The notes under the pieces were generated by a model. The model saw only the letters and a list, made by a program, of their open reading frames with translations, searched no databases and was not told the origin of the DNA. From CAZTAR01 sp043813895 (GTDB lineage Bacteria; Planctomycetota; Phycisphaerae; UBA1845; UTPLA1), in assembly GCA_043813895.1 (NCBI GenBank), contig JBDRKQ010000187.1, positions 1 to 27,167 of the forward strand: a stretch of 27,167 bases of DNA, in the 5' to 3' direction. Of the stretch, positions 1 through 7,409 are shown in pieces (the stretch's first letter is position 1; every line of letters starts with the position of its first letter). Made by a program: the position numbers and the translations under genes.

Positions 1-1596
1 GCTGCCGCCGAGTGGGGCATCGATATCACCGGCGGGGACGATGGCGACCCAGGCGGACTATCAACTCGCGAGATCGCCGCAAGGCTGGTCGAGGTTTTCC
101 AAGGCGAGTTCTCTCTGCAGGAAGGCAAGCTCAAAACGCTCTCGCTCGCGCCGGTCCCGCGGCAGAGCGTGTGGGATCGTCTCGGCATTGCGCCGCGCGG
201 CATCGATTCTTCCATCGTCGAGGCCATGCACCGCACGCACATGGGCGTGGACCACGACTACCGCAATCTGGTCCACGGCGCACTCAAGACGGCGCTGGCC
301 GATGGCTGGGGCGGGTCGATGATCGCCACGACTGTCAGCGACATCCTCTTCGGCACGCCGGAGCCCGTGCGCGGCGCGGCCAACCTCGGCGTCCTGGAAG
401 AAGGCAGCGTCAACGTCCTGGTCCACGGGCACGAACCGGCGCTCACGGAGATCCTCGTCGCAGCCTCGCGCGATGCGGAGATCGTGGCTGAGGCACAGGC
501 CGCGGGAGCAGAGGGTATCAACCTTGCCGGCATCTGCTGCACCGCGAACGAAGTGCTGATGCGACACGGAGTCCCGGTCGCAGGCAACTTCCTCCAACAG
601 GAACTCGCCATCGTCACCGGCGCGGTCGAGCTGATGATCACCGACGTGCAGTGCTGCATGGCCTCGCTGCCGTCCGTGGCGCGTTGCTACCACACGAAGA
701 TCCTGGCATCGAACCCGATCGCCCAAACCGTGAATGCCGAGCCGCTGGAGTTTGAGGAGTCCGACGCGATGGAATGCGCCAAACGCATCCTGCGAAAGGC
801 AATCGCAAACTTTCCCAATCGCGACCCCAAGAAGGTGGCAATCCCGGACGTGAAGCACCCGCTCGTGGCCGGCTTCAGCAACGAGACGATCTTCAACATG
901 CTCGGCGGCAGGTTCCGCCGCAGCTTCCGCCCGCTCAACGACGCGATCATCACCGGCCGTATCCGGGGGCTGGCCGGCATTGTCGGCTGCACGAACGCCC
1001 GAGGGCGGATCGACGACTACATCGTCACACTGACGAAAGAACTGATCCACCGGAACATCCTGGTCTTGCAGACCGGCTGCGCGGCCGTCGCCTGTGGCAA
1101 GCAGGGGCTGCTGACGCCTGAGGCGGCGTTGGAATTGGCCGGGCCGAGTCTGCGCGAGGTGTGCGAGGCGGTCGGCATCCCGCCGGTCCTGCACATGGGC
1201 TCCTGCGTAGACAACTCGCGAATCCTGATGGCCGCCACCTACGTCGTTGAAGAGGGCGGGCTTGGCAACGATCTGTCGCAACTGCCGGCGATCGGCGCGG
1301 CGCCCGAGTGGATGAGCGAAAAGGCCGTCGCAATCGGCCATTATTTCGTCGCTTCCGGCATCGACGTCGTACTCGGCAGGCCGTTCCACACGTCCGGCTC
1401 CGAACCGCTGACGCAGTACCTCTGCGGCGGCTTGCAGGATGTCGTCGGCGCGAAGTTCCATTACATCCCGGAGGTCGAGCAGGCGGTCGATGTCATGTGC
1501 TCGCACATCGAGGCCAAGCGCGACGCGCTGGGCATCAACCGCAAGACCGAGCGGAAGCTCTATGACATGAAGGATCGGAGGGAGCTGGATGTCTAG
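1..1596 (+). CDS. acsA/cooS: Anaerobic Ni-CO dehydrogenase catalytic subunit, 5'-truncated by window edge
   Basis: The reading frame is open from base 1, so the true start and the N-terminal B- and D-cluster cysteines lie outside the window; about 531 residues remain. The enzyme interconverts CO2 and CO at a Ni-Fe-S C-cluster and passes CO to acetyl-CoA synthase. Visible hallmarks are MHRTHMGVD, DILFGTPEPVR, HGHEP (C-cluster histidine, about 424-438), GICCTANEVLMRHG, DVQCCM, QTGCAA and HMGSCVDNSRI, followed by APEWMSEKA. These match the C-cluster ligand blocks of CooS/AcsA. I could not place the last ligand cysteine with certainty: the segment after GSCVDNSR reads IGHYFVASG, and the next cysteine is in YLCGG. 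The gene ends in DRRELDV and overlaps the next gene by 8 nt. That next gene is acetyl-CoA synthase, so this is the ACS-coupled CODH rather than a stand-alone respiratory CooS. The neighbour makes the role confident; the missing N-terminus prevents a length check. Confidence 0.95.
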   Translation, partial: AAAEWGIDITGGDDGDPGGLSTREIAARLVEVFQGEFSLQEGKLKTLSLAPVPRQSVWDRLGIAPRGIDSSIVEAMHRTHMGVDHDYRNLVHGALKTALADGWGGSMIATTVSDILFGTPEPVRGAANLGVLEEGSVNVLVHGHEPALTEILVAASRDAEIVAEAQAAGAEGINLAGICCTANEVLMRHGVPVAGNFLQQELAIVTGAVELMITDVQCCMASLPSVARCYHTKILASNPIAQTVNAEPLEFEESDAMECAKRILRKAIANFPNRDPKKVAIPDVKHPLVAGFSNETIFNMLGGRFRRSFRPLNDAIITGRIRGLAGIVGCTNARGRIDDYIVTLTKELIHRNILVLQTGCAAVACGKQGLLTPEAALELAGPSLREVCEAVGIPPVLHMGSCVDNSRILMAATYVVEEGGLGNDLSQLPAIGAAPEWMSEKAVAIGHYFVASGIDVVLGRPFHTSGSEPLTQYLCGGLQDVVGAKFHYIPEVEQAVDVMCSHIEAKRDALGINRKTERKLYDMKDRRELDV

Positions 1597-4500
1597 GGCG
1601 ATTGCCACTGACGCGATTGTGGGTGCCAGGGAGGTCGTCGCCCGGGCCAAGGCGATGTTCGCCGACACGATCCGATCCAAGGGCGAGGATCATCCCGTCG
1701 GCTTCCCCGATACGGCCTACTATCTGCCTGTTATCTATTCGATCCTCGGTGAGAAGGTGGAGCGGCTGTCTGATCTCGGGGCCGTCCTGGATCATTGCGA
1801 CCGACTCCTGCCCGAACCCCCAACCGATAAGGTCTGGCTGCCCTACCTGGGCGACGCGCTCGATGCGGGCATGGCGACGCTCTTCGCCTTCGAAGTGATT
1901 GAAGCCTGCAAGATGGTGATCGGCCCGAACCCGGTCCACGGGCTTTGGCTGGGGGCGGCGGACGACGTGATCATGCGCGAGCGGGGCATCGAGTTCGTAG
2001 ACGGGACCGCGCCCGGGTTTGCCGCCGTGGTCGGCGCCGCGCCGGACTCGGCCACGGCAGTGCGCATCGCCACCCAGTTGCAGGAGAAGAACCTCTACGT
2101 CTTCATGTCCGGCAACACGAACGGAACGACGTTCGCCCAGCAGCTCCACGCGGAAGGCGTGCAGCTCGGTTGGGAGACGCGGCTGGTGCCGTTCGGCCAC
2201 GACGTTTCGGCCACAATCTATTCGCTGGGCTTCGCTAATCGCGCGGCGCTCTCGTTCGGCGGGGTTGCCCCCGGCGACTTCGTCAAGAATCTCCGCTACA
2301 ACAAAAACCGTATCTTCGCCTTCGTCCTCGCGCTGGGAGAAGTCACGCAGGAGAAGTACGCCGCCGCCGCCGGCGCGATCAACTACGGCTTTCCCACGAT
2401 CGCCGACACCGACATTCCCGAGATTCTCCCGACCGGTGTATGCACCTACGAGCATGTCGTCAGCAACGTCCCGCTCGACGCCATCGTCGATCGCGCCCTG
2501 GAAGTGCGCGGCTGCAAGATCAAGGTCGCCAAGGTGCCGATCCCGGTTCCGTACGGCCCGGCATTCGGGGGAGAGCGCATCCGAAAAAACGAATCACGCG
2601 CCGAATTCGGCGGCAACATCACGACAGCCTTCGAGTTCGTGCAGATGCGAGAGATGGACGAGGTCGAAGACGGCCGAATCGACGTGATGGGCCGCGACGT
2701 GGACGAGATCGAGGAAGGCGGCGCGCTCCCGTTGGCCATCTGGGTCGAGGTGGCCGGGCGGAAGATGCAGCCGGACTTCGAGCCGATCCTCGAACGCCAG
2801 ATTCACCACCTGCTCAACGGCGCCGAAGGCATCTGGCACATGGGCCAGCGCGACATCGTGTGGACCCGGATCAGCAAAAAGGGCTTCGACCGCGGGCTGC
2901 GGCTGAAGCACTACGGCGAAATCCTGCACGCGAAGCTGCTGTACGATTACCCCGCCATCGTCGACAAGGTGAAGGTGATGCTCATCACTGACGCGGACGA
3001 AGTCGAGCGGCGTCTCGCGATCGCCCGAAAAGTGTACATCGAGCGCAACCGCCGGCTGGAGTCCATGACCGACGAATCGGTTGACACGTTCTACAGTTGC
3101 CTGCTCTGCCAGTCGTTCGCACCGAACCACGTGTGCATGATCACGCCGGAGCGGCTCGGCCTGTGCGGCGCATACAACTGGCTCGACGGCAAGGCCGCCT
3201 ACGAAATCGACGAGACCGGCCCGAACCAGCCGGTCGCCAAGGGCCATTGCGTTGACCCGGTCCGCGGCATCTGGGAAGGCGTCAACGAGTACGTCCACAA
3301 GAACTCGCACGGCACGGTCTCCTGCTACACGGCGTACAGCCTGATGGACCAGCCGATGACGTCGTGCGGCTGTTTCGAGGCGATCATCGGCTACGTGCCC
3401 GAGTGCAACGGCGTGATGATCGTGAATCGGGAGTTCACGGAGGACACGCCGATCGGGATGCCGTTCAGCACGCTGGCCGGTTCCGTGGGCGGCGGCGTCC
3501 AGACGCCCGGCTTCATGGGCGTCGGCAAGGCCTTTCTGGGAAGCCGGAAGTTCCTCGCCGCAGACGGCGGTTTTCCTCGTGTCGTGTGGATGACGAAAGA
3601 ACTCAAGGACCTCGTGAGGGAGGATTTCTCCAAACGGGCCGCCGAGGCGGGTCATCCCGACCTGCTGGACAAGATCGCGGACGAGACCATCGCGACCGAC
3701 CCACACGCGATCCGCGAGTACCTGGAGAAGGTGGAACACCCCGCTCTCGACATGCCGGATATGGCCTCGCTGTGGACGGATTCGCAAGATGCTGCGACAC
3801 GGCCGACGGGAGCGTCGGCCGCTACGGAAGACTCGCAGGCTACGTCCGACACGTTGTCGGCAGCCGGCGAAGCCGCGCCGGCCGCCTCAGAGGCGCGACG
3901 CGATCCGCCACCTGCCGCGCCGCCGGTAACGCAGGCGGACAAAGAAGCCCTGGTCGCCGAGCTGAAGGCCCAACTCAAGGCTGAGTTGAAGGAGCAGATC
4001 ACGCGCGAGGTTGTCGACGAGCTGATTGGCTCGTTGCAGGAGAGGTTCCTGGGCGGACGCAAGCCATCTGACAGCGGTACGCCGCCACACGAAGCCGAAG
4101 ATGCGCAGCCGGAAGTGGAGGCCAAGCCGGCCGTTGACGAGCCCACGCCGCCTACTCGCTACGCCGCCGAGAAGTTCGCAGAAGTCACGGCTTTCGAGAT
4201 TCCCAGGACCAAGCCGATCGAGACGATCGAAGTTGTGACGCTCGGCGCGACGCCGGACATCGGTGGCACGCGCGGGCGCGTCGTCACTATTGGCGGCCAG
4301 GATTGCTTGCCCTTCCACTTCTTCGAGGGCAACGTGCCGAACGCGCCGGTGCTGGCGATCGAGGTGTTCGACAAGGTTAGCGAGAAGTTGTCTACCGTCC
4401 TGCGGGAGGCGTGGGGCGATCTGCTCGAACGGCCCGCCGACATGGCGCGCAAGGCGGTCGGCGACTACGGCGCGCAGATGATCTCCGTGCGTCTCGAAGG

Positions 4501-5173
4501 CACGCATCCCGAGAAGGGCAGCAGGAGCCCGGACGAGTCGCTGGCCCTCGTGAAGGACGTCCTCGCCGCAGTGGACGTGCCGCTCATCATCACCGCGCAC
4601 AGTCACTACGAATCGGCAAACGATGTCATCAAGAAAGTGGCGGCTGGATGCGAGGGCGAGCGGCTGCTGCTCAACTGGGTCGAGGCGGACAACTATCGCA
4701 CGATTGCCGGCGCCGCCCTGGCATACGGGCACTGCGTCGTCGCTCAGTCGCCCATCGACGTCAACCTGGCCAAACAGCTCAACATCCTGCTGACCAACAT
4801 GGACCTCCCGCGCGAGCGGATCGTGATGGACCCGCTGACGGGCCCCTTAGGCTACGGGCTGGAGTACACCTACTCCGTCATGGAGCGAATCCGCCTGACC
4901 GCGCTCAGCGGTGACACGGCGTTGGCATTCCCGATGATCGTCCACGTGGGGCAGGAAGCCTGGAAAGTGAAAGAGGCTTCCGCGCCGGAGTCCGCATTCC
5001 CCACGTGGGGAGAACCCGCCAGGCGCGCAGTCGGATGGGAGGTGCAAACGGCGATGCCCCTGGTGCTGGCCGGGGCCGACATCGTGATCCTCCACCATCC
5101 GGATTCGTTGGACGCGATCCGGCGCAATGTGAAGCGGCTCGGTGCCCACAGCCGACCCGTGGAAGGGGCATGA
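1589..5173 (+). CDS. acsB-acsD: Fusion of acetyl-CoA synthase (AcsB) and corrinoid Fe-S protein small subunit (AcsD)
   Basis: This is a single 1194-residue frame. Residues about 1-728 are a full-length bacterial AcsB, which joins CO, a methyl group and CoA at the Ni-Ni-[4Fe-4S] A-cluster. The cluster cysteines are all present: C504, C507, C516 and C526 (SCLLCQSFAPNHVC, then RLGLC), plus the C593-G-C595 distal-nickel motif in TSCGCFE. Numbering is two less than in Moorella AcsB. Residues about 729-858 form a linker rich in Ala, Pro and Glu that holds a charged helix (about 783-820). Residues about 859-1187 are AcsD (GATPDIGGTRGRVVTIGG, LPFHFFEGN, NILLTNMDLP, MDPLTGPLGYGLEYTYS, ASAPESAFPTWG), a TIM barrel that pairs with AcsC around the corrinoid. 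No stop or frameshift lies in the linker. The ATG at 1589 sits inside the end of acsA behind GGAGGGA (1577-1583). acsC follows after 3 nt. AcsB and AcsD are separate proteins in Moorella; here the methyl carrier subunit is tethered to the synthase. Confidence 0.95.
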   Translation: MSRAIATDAIVGAREVVARAKAMFADTIRSKGEDHPVGFPDTAYYLPVIYSILGEKVERLSDLGAVLDHCDRLLPEPPTDKVWLPYLGDALDAGMATLFAFEVIEACKMVIGPNPVHGLWLGAADDVIMRERGIEFVDGTAPGFAAVVGAAPDSATAVRIATQLQEKNLYVFMSGNTNGTTFAQQLHAEGVQLGWETRLVPFGHDVSATIYSLGFANRAALSFGGVAPGDFVKNLRYNKNRIFAFVLALGEVTQEKYAAAAGAINYGFPTIADTDIPEILPTGVCTYEHVVSNVPLDAIVDRALEVRGCKIKVAKVPIPVPYGPAFGGERIRKNESRAEFGGNITTAFEFVQMREMDEVEDGRIDVMGRDVDEIEEGGALPLAIWVEVAGRKMQPDFEPILERQIHHLLNGAEGIWHMGQRDIVWTRISKKGFDRGLRLKHYGEILHAKLLYDYPAIVDKVKVMLITDADEVERRLAIARKVYIERNRRLESMTDESVDTFYSCLLCQSFAPNHVCMITPERLGLCGAYNWLDGKAAYEIDETGPNQPVAKGHCVDPVRGIWEGVNEYVHKNSHGTVSCYTAYSLMDQPMTSCGCFEAIIGYVPECNGVMIVNREFTEDTPIGMPFSTLAGSVGGGVQTPGFMGVGKAFLGSRKFLAADGGFPRVVWMTKELKDLVREDFSKRAAEAGHPDLLDKIADETIATDPHAIREYLEKVEHPALDMPDMASLWTDSQDAATRPTGASAATEDSQATSDTLSAAGEAAPAASEARRDPPPAAPPVTQADKEALVAELKAQLKAELKEQITREVVDELIGSLQERFLGGRKPSDSGTPPHEAEDAQPEVEAKPAVDEPTPPTRYAAEKFAEVTAFEIPRTKPIETIEVVTLGATPDIGGTRGRVVTIGGQDCLPFHFFEGNVPNAPVLAIEVFDKVSEKLSTVLREAWGDLLERPADMARKAVGDYGAQMISVRLEGTHPEKGSRSPDESLALVKDVLAAVDVPLIITAHSHYESANDVIKKVAAGCEGERLLLNWVEADNYRTIAGAALAYGHCVVAQSPIDVNLAKQLNILLTNMDLPRERIVMDPLTGPLGYGLEYTYSVMERIRLTALSGDTALAFPMIVHVGQEAWKVKEASAPESAFPTWGEPARRAVGWEVQTAMPLVLAGADIVILHHPDSLDAIRRNVKRLGAHSRPVEGA

Positions 5174-5176
5174 CCA

Positions 5177-6523
5177 ATGGCTCTCACCGGACTGCAAATC
5201 CAGAAGCTGTTGCCCAAGACGAACTGCAAGGAATGCGGCTGCAGCACGTGCCTGGCCTTTGCCATGAAGCTTGCCGCCAAGAAGGCCGAGTTGGCCGAGT
5301 GCCCTTACGCCTCTGATGAAGCCAAGGAAGTCCTCGGCGCCGCCGCCGAACCGCCGATTCGTACCGTGACGCTTGGCGAGGGCGAGCACACTTTTACCGC
5401 CGGCGGCGAGACGGTCGTCTTCCGCCATGACAAGACCTTTGTGAACCAAACAGGCATCGGCCTGGCACTGAGCGATACGCTGACCAGCAGCGAGATCGAG
5501 CAACGCGTCAAGGAGCTGTTCGACTACGAGTTGGAACGCGTCGGCGAGATGCTCCGGCCGGACGCGGTCAGCATTGCACGCAGCAACGGCTCGCCGGAGC
5601 GGTTCGCGGCCACTCTGGAAACGGCGGCATCCGTCTGGCCGCGCACGCTCGTGGCCCGCAGTGATGATCCCGCCGCGCTTCGTGCCGCGGCCGAGAAGCT
5701 CCGCGGACGGCGGCCGCTACTGGCATCGGCCACGCCTGCGACGGTGGCCGAGTTGTGCGAAGTCGCCAAGGACACGGGTTCCGCCCTCGCGGTGGCCGCC
5801 GATAACTTCAACGACCTCGTCGCGATGGTCGAGCACCTGCACGACCGTGAGTTTCGCGACATCTTCCTTGAGTTGCGTGCCGACAGCCTGTGCGAGCACT
5901 ATCAGAACAACACGATCATCCGCCGCGCCGCTCTGAAGTCCGGATTCAAGAACCTCGGCTATCCGGTCCTGACGTACATCGACACCGGCAACCCGCTTGA
6001 CGACGTCGTGGCGGCGGGGATGGAGATCGCCAAGTACGGCGGGCTAACGTTCCTCCCTGCGTTCGATCCGGCCGACTTCACGCCGCTGCTTACGCTGCGG
6101 CAGAACATCTTCACTGATCCGCAGAAGCCGATCCAAGTCGAGCCGAAGGTCTATCCGATCGGCGAGCCCGACGCGAGCAGCCCGGTCTTCGTGACGACGA
6201 ACTTCTCGTTGACCTTCTTCATCGTGTCGGGCGAGATCGAGAACTCCGGCATCTCGGCCTGGCTCGTCGTCCCCGAGTGCGAAGGCCTCAGCGTCCTGAC
6301 AGCCTGGGCGGCCGGAAAGTTTGGCGGCGACAAGATCGGGGCGTTTGCCAAGGAGCAGCAGCTCGAAGGGCAAGTCCAGAATCGGAGGATCGTCATCCCC
6401 GGCTACGTCGCGCAAATCTCGGGCGAGCTGGAAGAAGCGTTGCCGGGCTGGGAGGTGCTTGTCGGCCCCCAGGAAGCCGGCGACATCGAGAGTTTCGTAA
6501 AGAACGTGCTGGGCTCCGCCTGA
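5177..6523 (+). CDS. acsC: Corrinoid iron-sulfur protein large subunit (gamma)
   Basis: The 448-residue product carries the methyl-corrinoid of the Wood-Ljungdahl pathway. It takes a methyl group from methyltetrahydrofolate and delivers it to the A-cluster of AcsB. The start MALTGLQIQKLLPKTNCKEC matches the family. The low-potential [4Fe-4S] ligands C17, C20, C25 and C42 have the same spacing as Moorella AcsC; C22 is an extra cysteine. A TIM-barrel region (about 90-320) is followed by the C-terminal B12-binding domain, marked by TTNFSLTFF (340-348), GLSVLTAWAAGKF and RIVIPGYVA. Length is normal for the family. The start is fixed by GGAAGGGG (5161-5168) eight bases upstream, and only 3 nt separate it from the stop of the fusion gene, so co-translation with its partner AcsD domain is likely. 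No acsE methyltransferase gene follows; it must lie elsewhere. Confidence 0.95.
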   Translation: MALTGLQIQKLLPKTNCKECGCSTCLAFAMKLAAKKAELAECPYASDEAKEVLGAAAEPPIRTVTLGEGEHTFTAGGETVVFRHDKTFVNQTGIGLALSDTLTSSEIEQRVKELFDYELERVGEMLRPDAVSIARSNGSPERFAATLETAASVWPRTLVARSDDPAALRAAAEKLRGRRPLLASATPATVAELCEVAKDTGSALAVAADNFNDLVAMVEHLHDREFRDIFLELRADSLCEHYQNNTIIRRAALKSGFKNLGYPVLTYIDTGNPLDDVVAAGMEIAKYGGLTFLPAFDPADFTPLLTLRQNIFTDPQKPIQVEPKVYPIGEPDASSPVFVTTNFSLTFFIVSGEIENSGISAWLVVPECEGLSVLTAWAAGKFGGDKIGAFAKEQQLEGQVQNRRIVIPGYVAQISGELEEALPGWEVLVGPQEAGDIESFVKNVLGSA

Positions 6524-6831
6524 CAATTCAAAGCGTCGGCTCCCGGCGGTTTCGACGACGGCAGCGAGCGAGATGGCTGCGAGAAGGGATTCTCGCACCG
6601 GCGACCCCCCGCAACCGACGTCTGCTGACACCAGCCCGAAGCTCAAGCGACGGCATGACCGTGATGCCCCCCCGGTCTCCCAGCCGGCAACTCCCCCACG
6701 CCACTCAAAAAACGCAACCGAGCCCGCTGTCTGGGCCGATCTACATTGTGTAGCGTTTCGCGATTGAGCATGGTGCCGGCACGAAAGTCGGCGAAGGTCA
6801 GCGTCTTCCGCGGCGACGGAGCGAACGGAAC
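6524..6831. other. Intergenic region acsC to DUF5989 gene
   Basis: About 308 nt. Apart from the hairpin at 6578-6597 I see no convincing gene. A 64-codon frame at 6573-6767 has low-complexity, Arg/Pro/Ser-rich composition and no family resemblance. No tRNA or cobalamin riboswitch was recognised. Confidence 0.5.
6578..6597 (+). terminator. Possible hairpin terminator after the acs operon
   Basis: A perfect 8-bp stem (TGCGAGAA paired with TTCTCGCA) with a GGGA loop lies 55 nt after the acsC stop. A C-rich stretch follows instead of a T-tract, so it is not a canonical intrinsic terminator. It could be a 3' end stabiliser. Confidence 0.35.
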
Positions 6832-6990
6832 ATGGTCAAGCGGTCTGTCTTCGGCGATTTCCTCGTGTTCCTCAGGCACGAGAAGAAGTGGTGGATCATC
6901 CCGGTGGCAGTCGTTGTGCTGATCGTCGGCGGGCTGCTTATCCTGAGCTCTTCATCAGCAGCAGGCCCGTTGTTGTACCCACAAATGTGA
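6832..6990 (+). CDS. Small DUF5989-like membrane protein (52 aa)
   Basis: The short frame encodes 52 residues. It starts MVKRSVFGDFLVFLRHEKKW, continues WIIPVAVVVLIVGGLLIL and ends PLLYPQM. A basic, aromatic N-terminal amphipathic stretch (FGDFLVFLRHEKKWW), then one transmembrane helix (about 21-38) and a short C-terminal tail match the small DUF5989 family as I remember it. That family has an FLxFLxxRKKxW motif before a single helix and ends in Ala/Pro/Tyr. A GGAG sequence lies upstream of the ATG. In other genomes such genes can sit beside carbamoyltransferase/SxtJ-type genes, but here it stands alone between the acs operon and a secreted peptidase. Function is unknown. Confidence 0.75.
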   Translation: MVKRSVFGDFLVFLRHEKKWWIIPVAVVVLIVGGLLILSSSSAAGPLLYPQM

Positions 6991-7086
6991 TCGACTGTTC
7001 GACTAAAGCTGCGGTCATCAGAACAGCGTGATCGCCGCAACGCCCCCACTCACGGCTGTTCCCGCGAACTATTCAATCGACAATCC

Positions 7087-7105
7087 CCGCCCGAGCGGCG
7101 TTTTT
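7087..7105 (+). terminator. Possible weak terminator after the DUF5989 gene
   Basis: A short stem (CCGC, loop CCGA, GCGG) is followed by CG and five T residues (7101-7105), about 100 nt after the DUF5989 stop. The stem is only 4 bp, so the call is tentative. Confidence 0.3.
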
Positions 7106-7244
7106 CGGCCTTCTCGCTGCCGCCCGCGTCTCCGCTGGAGCACCGAGGAGCGTCGCACGGACACCACGGCTGTCGCCGCCGCACCGGGCGTGCTGTATCG
7201 AATGCGATGCACAAGCGGTGGAACAGCGGGCACACACCCTGATC

Positions 7245-7273
7245 TTGCATTGGCGGGCAGCTTGAGGTAGAAT
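7245..7273 (+). promoter_or_regulatory. Sigma70-type promoter for the C1 peptidase gene
   Basis: TTGCAT (7245-7250), a 17-bp spacer and TAGAAT (7268-7273) closely match the housekeeping consensus. Transcription would start near 7280 and give a leader of about 130 nt before the ATG at 7410. That leader contains an 8-bp stem, CTGCCGCC with GGCGGCAG, enclosing 28 nt. Confidence 0.55.
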
Positions 7274-7409
7274 CCAGGAATCGGAGTATCCGGTGGCAGC
7301 AAGGCCGATCATCCGACCACCCCCCCGAGGCCAACTGCCGCCGCATGGCGGGCGTTTGTTGAGCGGCTTCGGCGGCAGGTCCGCCGTTTCCCTATGAAAG
7401 GTGTCGAGT

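Larger units (their letters stand above)
6991..7409. other. Intergenic region upstream of the C1 peptidase gene
   Basis: About 419 nt without a supported gene. It holds a weak terminator (7087-7105), a good sigma70-type promoter (7245-7273) and a structured leader with an 8-bp stem (7335-7342 with 7371-7378). Confidence 0.55.

Noticed and set aside
1200..1500. Possible loss of the last C-cluster cysteine in the CO dehydrogenase
   Set aside because: I expected a cysteine about 50 residues after GSCVDNSR and saw IGHYFVASG. My memory of that segment in reference enzymes is not certain enough to claim a missing ligand; a structural alignment would decide.
61..1680. 539-residue open frame antisense to acsA
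   Set aside because: High-GC shadow. The sense strand encodes an unmistakable CO dehydrogenase, and the antisense product is Arg/Asp/Val-rich with no family resemblance.
2594..3787. 397-residue open frame antisense to acsB
   Set aside because: Shadow of a highly conserved coding region; no domain resemblance.
5160..5180. Cobalamin riboswitch controlling the corrinoid protein genes
   Set aside because: The acs genes are separated by only 3 nt or overlap, leaving no room; nothing similar is seen downstream. The operon's own leader is outside the window.
6573..6767. 64-codon frame downstream of acsC
   Set aside because: Low-complexity Arg/Pro/Ser composition, no conserved look; treated as intergenic.
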